From positions 1 through 6,948 of the forward strand of contig JAOZTL010000166.1 in NCBI GenBank assembly GCA_029942205.1: a DNA stretch of 6,948 nt, read 5' to 3'. This DNA comes from Bacteroidales bacterium. GTDB taxonomy: Bacteria > Bacteroidota > Bacteroidia > Bacteroidales > JAOZTL01. The translations under genes were made by a program, and so were the position numbers. The notes beneath the pieces are model-generated. The model saw only the letters and a list, made by a program, of their open reading frames with translations, did no database searches and was not told the origin of the DNA. Positions 1-5,319 of the stretch are shown here, in pieces; the stretch's first letter is position 1; every line of letters starts with the position of its first letter.

Positions 1-19
1 TACAATTAGTTTTATTCAC

Positions 20-38
20 CTAAAAAGCACCTTGCTTA
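20..38 (-). terminator. Possible weak intrinsic terminator at the left edge
   Basis: On the minus strand a 5-bp stem AAGCA / TGCTT with loop AGG (25-37) runs directly into a short T-rich tail (GCTTTTTAGG). It could end minus-strand transcription leaving the 262-860 gene pair, backing up the hairpin at 232-263. The stem is short and its sequence does not match the 32-bp repeat family, so chance is a real alternative. Confidence 0.25.
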
Positions 39-61
39 GTCTTTACTTCTTAACCTACAAG

Positions 62-93
62 CAGATCTTCGATCTTTTTGTTGTTGCTTTCGC
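62..93 (+). repeat. Full-length copy of the 32-bp TTC-hairpin repeat
   Basis: This is a complete 32-nt copy on the plus strand. It has stem AGATC / GATCT around loop TTC (63-75), a T-run, GTTGTTGC, and a second small hairpin TTGC-TTTC-GCAA (84-95). Relative to the consensus stem AGGTC / GACCT, one G-C pair is replaced by A-T on both sides, so pairing is kept. No plus-strand gene end is visible just upstream; a gene ending left of the window, or in the first 25 bases, could be its partner. It may be a terminator for such a gene or an orphan copy. Confidence 0.75.
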
Positions 94-231
94 AAGTTTC
101 TTTTTTTCTTTCGCCTTTCATCTTTCTACTAACGCCTCTAAATAATTTCATCAAATAAAAAACAACTCCAAAGTTTCATCGAAGACAACACAGAGTTCTG
201 TAGTTTTATTTTAGTATCATAAAATACGAGT

Positions 232-263
232 ACGTGAGCAACATCAAAAAGGTCGAAGACCTT
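232..263 (-). terminator. Repeat-derived terminator of the small hypothetical gene
   Basis: This is a full 32-nt copy of the repeat read on the minus strand. It starts on the second base of the TAA stop (262-264) of the upstream gene. The stem AAGGTC / GACCTT with loop TTC (249-263) is perfect and is followed by a U-rich tract (TTTTTGATG) in the direction of transcription, as in an intrinsic terminator. The second hairpin is degraded here (TGC-TCAC-GTA, one G-U pair). Orientation and position support transcription termination; this is inferred and not measured. Confidence 0.65.
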
Positions 264-480
264 AGTCCCTTTTAGGAATAACTGGCTTATGATCTACTTT
301 TTTTTCGGAACTTGCGTTATTATTTTTTTCGATTAATTTTTCGATTTGTTGCTCCAATATCGAAATAAACTCTGTGCGACTAATCGGCACTTCTTTCGTA
401 TTGAACTCAAACTCAAAATAATTATCTACTAGCAATTTAATATCTTCGTGTAAATCCATCCCTATTATTCGTTTATCCAT
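262..480 (-). CDS. Small hypothetical protein, 72 aa, downstream of the STAS-like gene
   Basis: I do not recognise the family. The 72-residue protein is soluble-looking, with no signal peptide or membrane segment. It has an acidic N-terminal half (about residues 8-30) and a probable amphipathic helix at about residues 35-53 (FISILEQQIEKLIEK). The tail is Lys/Asn/Ser-rich and ends in PKRD. The first ATG overlaps the end of the preceding STAS-like gene by 16 nt. A second in-frame ATG (residue 8, at 459) would leave a 5-nt gap and give a 65-residue protein, so the true start is uncertain. The tight coupling argues for cotranscription and perhaps joint function with the STAS-like protein. The stop codon is embedded in a repeat-derived terminator. 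The ORF is probably real because of its operon position and protein-like composition, but no function can be assigned. Confidence 0.65.
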   Translation of the reverse strand: MDKRIIGMDLHEDIKLLVDNYFEFEFNTKEVPISRTEFISILEQQIEKLIEKNNNASSEKKVDHKPVIPKRD

Positions 481-860
481 TTTTCGGCATCTTCACTTGT
501 CGTGAAATAATGAAAGTTCAATTTTTTGCCTTCTTCCATATCAAACGCTTGCTCTACGGATACTTGCGTAAATAAATCAGGACTAATAATGTAAGCAACT
601 TTTTTTATACTATTATCAATAGCCGTTTTCATAAGCGTTCCGTCCACCCAGTTTTGCAAATCAGGCGTAATGATTAGTTTCAATTTTCGCCCGTCTACAT
701 ACACATTGTCTGGTTGATACTTATTCAATTTATCCATCCAAACCAAAACTTCTTCTTTGTAAATTTCTTCTGTTATTTCCGCATCAGTACGAATAGTTTT
801 CAATAATGAATTTATTTTATAAAATTCAATTGTTAATGAAACTCCTTTAAATACTTCCAT
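465..860 (-). CDS. STAS/SpoIIAA-like domain protein, 131 aa
   Basis: This is a single-domain cytoplasmic protein resembling the STAS/SEC14-like (SpoIIAA-like) proteins widespread in Bacteroidota. Seen in the sequence: a helical N-terminal part (about residues 27-48); a beta strand plus helix segment, VYVDGRKLKLIITPDLQNWV, at 53-72; a second strand-helix segment, KKVAYIISPDLFTQVSVEQ, at 86-104; and a C-terminal HYFTTSEDAEKWI at 117-129. The last motif matches the usual 'yF.d.eeA..WL' ending of this family. The pattern of alternating strands and helices and the length of about 130 aa fit the family. Its role is unknown: STAS domains act as protein-interaction or small-ligand switches, but no partner kinase or anti-sigma factor lies here. 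ATG at 860 is the only start giving the full domain. The leader is AT-rich (agactaaataa before ATG) with no Shine-Dalgarno site. The gene lies 113 nt downstream of icmF, behind two terminator-like hairpins, so it probably has its own promoter, which I could not identify securely. Confidence 0.75.
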   Translation of the reverse strand: MEVFKGVSLTIEFYKINSLLKTIRTDAEITEEIYKEEVLVWMDKLNKYQPDNVYVDGRKLKLIITPDLQNWVDGTLMKTAIDNSIKKVAYIISPDLFTQVSVEQAFDMEEGKKLNFHYFTTSEDAEKWINE

Positions 861-919
861 TTATTTAGTCTAAATTATTATTAAATTAATCAATAAAATA
901 CTTACTTATTTTATAAATA

Positions 920-943
920 GCGTGAAAAAAGATCGAAGACCTT
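920..943 (-). terminator. Second, truncated tandem repeat hairpin after icmF
   Basis: On the minus strand the hairpin AAGGTC-TTC-GATCTT (929-943) is followed by a run of six T ending in CACGC. It begins exactly 32 nt after the preceding copy, so the two form a tandem repeat. One stem position is a G-U wobble when read as minus-strand RNA but an A-C mismatch on the other strand. This favours function in the transcript coming from icmF. The GATGTTGC half of the unit is missing. Confidence 0.6.
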
Positions 944-975
944 GCGTAAGCAACATCAAATAGCACGAAGTGCTT
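944..975 (-). terminator. Repeat-derived hairpin overlapping the icmF stop codon
   Basis: This full 32-nt repeat copy starts inside the TAA stop of icmF (974-976). Its stem is AGCAC / GTGCT (962-974) where other copies have AGGTC / GACCT, so two adjacent pairs have changed on both sides while the TTC loop is unchanged. It continues as TATTTGATG and then a second hairpin TTGC-TTAC-GCAA (942-953). Only a short U-stretch follows the first stem, so termination may rely on the next hairpin at 920-943. Confidence 0.65.
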
Positions 976-3900
976 ACATGTTTCGTCGATATTGTCCACC
1001 GATTTCAAATAATGATTGTGTTATTTGTCCAATCGAGCAATATTTGGCAACTTCCATAATTTGGTCAAACACATTTTCATTTTTCAATGCAACTTGACGT
1101 AATAATACAAGCTGATCGGCCGCATTGTCTTCATTTCCCTGATGCAACTCTTGCAACATTTCAATTTGATATTCTTTTTCGGTTTGAGTAGCCCGAATAA
1201 CCTCGTTCGGAATAATGGTAGGCGATCCTTTCGATGATAAGAATGTGTTTACTCCCATTATTGGTAATTTACCACTGTGTTTTAGTCGTTCATAATGCAA
1301 CGATTCCTCTTGAATTTTGCTTCGTTGGTACATGGTTTCCATTGCACCAAGCACGCCCCCACGCTCGGTAATGCGATCAAACTCAGTCAATACCGCTTCC
1401 TCCACCAAGTCGGTCAATTCCTCGATAATGAATGCCCCTTGCAATGGATTTTGGTTTTTCGCCAATCCCAGTTCATGGTTAATAATCATTTGAATAGCCA
1501 TGGCACGTCGTACCGATTCCTCGGTAGGTGTTGTAATTGCTTCATCATACGCATTGGTGTGCAGCGAGTTGCAATTATCATAAATCGCATATAAGGCTTG
1601 CAAAGTCGTCCGAATATCATTAAAATCAATCTCTTGCGCATGCAACGATCTTCCCGAAGTCTGAATATGATATTTCAATTTCTGCGAACGGTCATTAGCT
1701 TTATATTTCATTTTCATTGCTTTAGACCAGATCAAGCGTGCCACACGCCCCAGTACCGAATATTCAGCATCGATACCATTGGAAAAAAAGAACGATAAAT
1801 TAGGCGCAAACAAGTTGATGTCCATCCCACGCGAAGCGTAATACTCCACATAAGTAAAACCATTGGACAAAGTTAGTGCCAATTGTGTGATTGGATTCGC
1901 ACCAGCTTCGGCAATGTGATAGCCCGAAATAGAGACAGAATAAAAATTCCGCACTCGATTATTAATAAAATATTCCTGCACATCACCCATTAATTTGAGA
2001 GAGAAATCGGTAGAATAAATACAAGTATTTTGAGCTTGATCTTCCTTCAAGATGTCGGCTTGCACCGTTCCTCTCACTTTGGAGAGTGTATCCGCTTTTA
2101 TTGGATTATACACTTCCATAGGCAATACTTTGTCGCCCGTAACACCAAGCAGCATCAAGCCTAAGCCATCATTTCCTTCTGGAATTTCGCCTTGATAAGC
2201 AGGGCGTTTTGTTCCTTTTTCAGCAAAAATGGCTTCTATTTTAGCTTCGGTTTCTTTTTCGAGACCATTAGTACGAATGTATTTTTCGCATTGCTGATCG
2301 ATGGCAGCATTCATAAAATACCCGACCATGATTGGTGCAGGACCGTTGATGGTCATTGATACAGACGTTTTCGGATCGGACAAATCGAAGCCAGAATAAA
2401 GTTTTTTTGCATCATCGAGGCAAGCAATCGAAACACCAGAGTTTCCTATTTTTCCATAAATATCGGGTCGAATGTCTGGATTTTCGCCATACAAAGTAAC
2501 CGAATCGAAAGCGGTAGACAATCGTTTGGCAGGCATGCCTAGCGATACGTAATGGAAACGTTTATTGGTACGTTCAGGACCTCCTTCGCCAGCAAACATG
2601 CGTGTAGGATCTTCGCCCTCACGCTTAAACGGGAATACGCCAGCCGCAAACGGAAATTCACCTGGTACGTTTTCTTTCAAATTCCATTTAAGAATATCTC
2701 CCCACGAGCGATATTTTGGTAAGGAGATTTTTGGTATCTGCAAATGCGAAAGGCTTTCGGTATGTGTTTCGATACGTAATTCTTTATCACGCACTTTGAA
2801 TACAAACTCTTTGTTTCGATAATTTTGGGCTTTTGCTTCCCAGTTTTCGAGAATCTTTTTATTGTGTCCATCAAGCGAAAGCTCTGTGTCGCTGTACAAT
2901 TTGGCTAATGTTTCGTTTTTTTCATCACCCAAAAGTTGCATGGTCTTTTGTACCGAATATAGCTTATCGGCAACTACGGCCTGATCTTCTGCCCATTCGT
3001 TGTAGGAGCGAATCGTTTCGGATATTTCGGACAAATAGCGCACTCTTTTTGGAGGGATAATGTGTACTTTTTTCGACTCTTCGTTCGTATCAGCCAAAGA
3101 ACTTTGCATATCGATGTTTGTTTTTTCTTTAATCTTCTGCATCAATACGCTGTAAAGCTTGGTAACGCCAGGGTCATTAAATTGTGAAGCAACCGTTCCG
3201 TATACAGGCAAGCTATCTGCTTCTTCGTCCCAAATTTGGTGATTCCTAGCGTATTGCTTTTTCACATCTCGCAAGGCATCTAATGCGCCACGTTTGTCTG
3301 ATTTGTTCAATGCAATGAGGTCGGCAAAGTCGAGCATATCGATTTTTTCTAATTGTGTAGCAGCGCCATATTCGGGAGTCATTACGTACATCGACAAGTC
3401 GGAGTGTTCGACAATTTCGGTATCGGATTGCCCAATGCCCGACGTTTCCAGAATAATCAAATCAAAGGCAGCTGCTTTTACGATTTCTACTGCATGCCTG
3501 ACGTATTTGGACATAGCAAGATTCGCCTGCCGAGTGGCCAACGAACGCATGTAAACACGTGGGCTATCGATGGCATTCATACGAATACGGTCGCCAAGCA
3601 ATGCTCCTCCTGTTTTACGTTTCGATGGGTCTACCGAAATGATAGCGATTGTTTTATCTTCAAAATCAGACAAAAAGCGGCGCACTAATTCATCTACTAA
3701 AGATGATTTACCCGAACCACCAGTTCCTGTAATTCCAACAATTGGAATTTTATTCTGATCGGCTAATTCTTTGATTGCCGCCATGCTTTCGGTCATTTGT
3801 TCGGGATAATTCTCCGAAGCCGAAATCATACGAGCAATGGTGTTGGTGTGTTTTTGTTTTAATTTTTCGAGGTCAAGTGTTGCGTTTTCTCCTATCGGAA

Positions 3901-4333
3901 AGTCGCTTTGTTGTGCCAAATCATTAATCATGCCTTGCAAGCCCATCAAGCGTCCATCATCGGGAGAGTATATTCGAGCGATGCCATACCCCTGGAGTTC
4001 TTTTATTTCTTGCGGAAGAATAACTCCGCCACCGCCGCCAAATAATCGAATATGCCCTGCACCACGTTCTTTCAGCAAATCGTACATGTACTTGAAAAAC
4101 TCAATATGACCGCCTTGATACGAGGTAATGGCTATCGCTTGCACGTCTTCTTGAATGGCACAATCGACAATTTCTTGTACCGAGCGATTGTGTCCCAAAT
4201 GAATCACTTCGATTCCTGTGGACTGAATTATTCGTCGCATAACATTAATAGCTGCATCGTGCCCATCAAAAAGCGAAGCGGCTGTTACTACTCGAATATG
4301 GTTTTTTGTTTGATATACTGGTGTTTGTTGCAT
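974..4333 (-). CDS. icmF: Fused isobutyryl-CoA mutase (IcmF)
   Basis: This is an adenosylcobalamin-dependent mutase interconverting isobutyryl-CoA and n-butyryl-CoA, with its G-protein chaperone built in. Domain order: B12-binding domain at about residues 12-145 (DGHDAA at 23-28, LFGGGGG at 97-103); MeaB-like GTPase domain at about 195-400 (P-loop GTGGSGKSS at 203-211, DPSKRKTGGALLGDR at 235-249, NKSD at 343-346); a linker; then the mutase barrel at about 550-1119 (DPTRMFAGEGGPERTN at 575-590, GTVQADILKEDQAQNT at 755-770, SGYHIAEAGANP at 803-814). By motif alignment Phe580 and Gln768 replace the Tyr and Arg that bind the methylmalonyl carboxylate in methylmalonyl-CoA mutase, which points to IcmF. 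At 1119 aa it has the normal length for this fusion. The B12 motif has Ala where the classic DxHxxG has Gly. The start is ATG at 4333, after an A-rich leader without a Shine-Dalgarno site. I saw no cobalamin riboswitch. A related activity such as pivalyl-CoA mutase cannot be excluded. Confidence 0.95.
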   Translation of the reverse strand: MQQTPVYQTKNHIRVVTAASLFDGHDAAINVMRRIIQSTGIEVIHLGHNRSVQEIVDCAIQEDVQAIAITSYQGGHIEFFKYMYDLLKERGAGHIRLFGGGGGVILPQEIKELQGYGIARIYSPDDGRLMGLQGMINDLAQQSDFPIGENATLDLEKLKQKHTNTIARMISASENYPEQMTESMAAIKELADQNKIPIVGITGTGGSGKSSLVDELVRRFLSDFEDKTIAIISVDPSKRKTGGALLGDRIRMNAIDSPRVYMRSLATRQANLAMSKYVRHAVEIVKAAAFDLIILETSGIGQSDTEIVEHSDLSMYVMTPEYGAATQLEKIDMLDFADLIALNKSDKRGALDALRDVKKQYARNHQIWDEEADSLPVYGTVASQFNDPGVTKLYSVLMQKIKEKTNIDMQSSLADTNEESKKVHIIPPKRVRYLSEISETIRSYNEWAEDQAVVADKLYSVQKTMQLLGDEKNETLAKLYSDTELSLDGHNKKILENWEAKAQNYRNKEFVFKVRDKELRIETHTESLSHLQIPKISLPKYRSWGDILKWNLKENVPGEFPFAAGVFPFKREGEDPTRMFAGEGGPERTNKRFHYVSLGMPAKRLSTAFDSVTLYGENPDIRPDIYGKIGNSGVSIACLDDAKKLYSGFDLSDPKTSVSMTINGPAPIMVGYFMNAAIDQQCEKYIRTNGLEKETEAKIEAIFAEKGTKRPAYQGEIPEGNDGLGLMLLGVTGDKVLPMEVYNPIKADTLSKVRGTVQADILKEDQAQNTCIYSTDFSLKLMGDVQEYFINNRVRNFYSVSISGYHIAEAGANPITQLALTLSNGFTYVEYYASRGMDINLFAPNLSFFFSNGIDAEYSVLGRVARLIWSKAMKMKYKANDRSQKLKYHIQTSGRSLHAQEIDFNDIRTTLQALYAIYDNCNSLHTNAYDEAITTPTEESVRRAMAIQMIINHELGLAKNQNPLQGAFIIEELTDLVEEAVLTEFDRITERGGVLGAMETMYQRSKIQEESLHYERLKHSGKLPIMGVNTFLSSKGSPTIIPNEVIRATQTEKEYQIEMLQELHQGNEDNAADQLVLLRQVALKNENVFDQIMEVAKYCSIGQITQSLFEIGGQYRRNM

Positions 4334-4349
4334 GATTCTGTTTTTTTTT

Positions 4350-4373
4350 GAGGTCTTCGACCTATTTGATGTA
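4350..4373 (+). repeat. Truncated repeat hairpin between the toxin remnant and icmF
   Basis: The perfect stem AGGTC / GACCT with loop TTC (4351-4363) is followed on the plus strand by TATTTGATG, after which the unit breaks off. It sits in the 59-nt gap between the toxin stop and the icmF ATG, about 17 nt from the start codon. It is reversed relative to both genes, and no plus-strand gene ends here. On the icmF transcript it would be a leader hairpin followed by an A-tract (CAAAAAAAAAC), not a terminator. Confidence 0.7.
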
Positions 4374-4392
4374 AGGTTTTCAATCTTTTTTT

Positions 4393-4783
4393 TTACTCAA
4401 TACGCAATGTCCAATTTTGAATTTCTAAATTACTTATATTTTCATAATCTTTTTCATTATTGGTTATCAAAGTTAAATCATTAGCTATTGCCATACCTGC
4501 AATTAAAATATCATAATTCCCACTATGTCTTCCCTTTTGTCGTAATTCAGCAGAAATCTCTGTTGATAATGAGCTTGTATCCAAATGTTCTGTATTTTCT
4601 TATCAACGCATTAAAATCTCGAATTTGCCTTACAGCATTTCGAAACTTTAATCCTACAAGGATCTCTACTACTGAAATTCGACTAATATAAACATACTCT
4701 TTATCATTAATATAGTCGTCAAGATTCTTTACTACATTCTCCTGTTTCTTCATATAATAGGACAATATATCACTGTCTACCAA
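4393..4783 (-). pseudogene. VapC-like PIN-domain toxin, broken by a +1 frameshift
   Basis: Two overlapping reading frames join into one PIN-domain ribonuclease of about 129 residues, the normal VapC size. The first (from 4783, ending at 4547) gives VDSDILSYYMKKQ and ISRISVVEILVGLKF. The second (from about 4584 to 4393) gives GNYDILIAGMAIANDLTLIT and NNEKDYENI. Together they carry the PIN acidic set: Asp3, Glu40, Asp91 and Asp112 of the rejoined protein. The frames switch near 4583-4586, where a TTT on the minus strand would read correctly as TT (…RKYRT then LDTSSLSTEI…). The span of 391 nt is one more than a multiple of three, as expected for one inserted base. The start is probably TTG at 4783 behind AAAAAAGGAAGTC; there is no ATG in frame upstream. 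The first frame lacks the last two acidic residues, so an active nuclease is unlikely. A sequencing error is the main alternative. Confidence 0.8.
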
Positions 4784-4803
4784 GACTTCCTTTTTTCTTT
4801 TTA

Positions 4804-5060
4804 TTATTCTGCCAATCGATCATTCATTTGATTATTATTCATATCTCTATTCTCGTTAATTTCATCAATCAAGCTATTCCAATCGAACACTTTTTCTTCT
4901 AACGGTTCGCTAATCGTTTCATTTTCTTCTGGTAGATGAGTACGAAAAGAATGAATGATAGCGTAAAAGTTTGTAAATATTCATCAGGCACCTCACTCAG
5001 CTCCAAGACAATATTCTTAATTAATACATTCCTGTCCTGATTATCTATCACTTCAACCAT
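4804..5060 (-). pseudogene. Probable antitoxin partner of the PIN toxin, broken by a -1 frameshift
   Basis: Reading from ATG at 5060, the protein begins MVEVIDNQDRNVLIKNIVLE and continues LSEVPDEYLQTF, then shifts into a hydrophobic, unlikely tail and stops after 53 residues at 4899. In the next frame a good continuation follows at once: YAIIHSFRTHLPEEN, then EKVFDWNSLIDEINENRD, ending MNDRLAE at 4804. Restoring one T to the TTTT run (plus-strand AAAA at 4965-4968) joins both into about 85 residues; the 257-nt span is one short of a multiple of three. The stop lies 20 nt before the toxin TTG, the usual antitoxin-toxin order. The helical 'LSEVPDEYLQT.YAIIHSF' part loosely resembles short VapB/DUF2281-type antitoxins. 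No DNA-binding motif is clear, so the antitoxin assignment rests mainly on position and size. Confidence 0.6.
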
Positions 5061-5082
5061 AGCTGTAATTTTTAATTCATTT

Positions 5083-5105
5083 TAAGGTCTTCGACTTAGT
5101 TACGT
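5083..5105 (+). repeat. Degenerate repeat hairpin in the antitoxin leader
   Basis: TAAGGTCTTCGACTTA (5083-5098) keeps the TTC loop and the GTC / GAC inner stem, with TAA / TTA outer pairs and one unpaired G. The following TAGTTACGTC only weakly resembles the rest of the unit. It lies 23 nt upstream of the antitoxin ATG, downstream of its predicted promoter, in the opposite orientation. It would be transcribed as a leader hairpin of the toxin-antitoxin mRNA. Confidence 0.55.
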
Positions 5106-5131
5106 CTCTCTTTTTTCTTATTTTGAATGCC

Positions 5132-5162
5132 CAAATTTAATAATTTTACAGATCATTCACAA
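5132..5162 (-). promoter_or_regulatory. Predicted Bacteroidota promoter for the toxin-antitoxin remnant
   Basis: On the minus strand TTG (5160-5162) is followed after 20 nt by TAAATTTG (5132-5139). This matches the Bacteroidota housekeeping promoter, TTG at -33 and TAnnTTTG at -7 with a spacer of about 19-21 nt. Transcription would start around 5125-5128 and give a leader of roughly 65 nt containing the repeat hairpin at 5083-5098. It may also drive icmF by read-through, since I see no clear promoter directly before icmF. Confidence 0.5.
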
Positions 5163-5247
5163 CAATAAATATAAAACGTAAAAAAACAAAGAAAACATTT
5201 TTTCTTTTGTACAAAAACTTCTACGCTTTTATTCCATTTTTTTTTTG

Positions 5248-5255
5248 TATATTTG
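5248..5255 (+). promoter_or_regulatory. Predicted -7 box of the porX promoter
   Basis: TATATTTG is an exact match to the Bacteroidota -7 element TAnnTTTG, 65 nt upstream of the porX GTG. No TTG stands at the -33 position; only a T-rich stretch (5227-5230) is there, so the promoter may be weak or activator-dependent. Transcription would start near 5261 with a leader of about 60 nt. Confidence 0.45.
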
Positions 5256-5319
5256 TAAAACGACAAAAGCACCCGCTAGTTCGGCATAAAAAACTAAGAA
5301 CCTAACAAAAACTCTATAC

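Noticed and set aside
2..145. Open plus-strand frame from the window edge to a TAA at about 143-145.
   Set aside because: The translation is Phe/Ser/Leu-rich without any protein-like pattern and runs through the repeat; it looks like chance in AT-rich DNA.
50..151. A 33-codon minus-strand ORF (begins MKLFRGVSRKMKGE, ends KKIEDLLVG) across the left intergenic region.
   Set aside because: Its C-terminal third is simply the reverse reading of the repeat copy at 62-93, it has no recognisable start signal, and the composition is low-complexity Lys/Glu/Arg.
190..201. Palindrome ACAGA-GT-TCTGT as a possible operator.
   Set aside because: It is short, isolated, and has no promoter or divergent gene next to it.
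4334..4392. A cobalamin riboswitch before icmF.
   Set aside because: The gap to the toxin remnant is only 59 nt and consists of the repeat hairpin and A/T tracts; there is no room for the riboswitch fold or its B12 box.
4575..4975. Programmed ribosomal frameshifting as an explanation for the two broken frames.
   Set aside because: Neither site has a slippery heptamer with a downstream structure, and the two would need shifts in opposite directions.
4374..5082. An insertion sequence or integrated element around the toxin-antitoxin remnant.
   Set aside because: There is no transposase or integrase and no target-site duplication visible; only the same-orientation repeats on each side hint at recombination.
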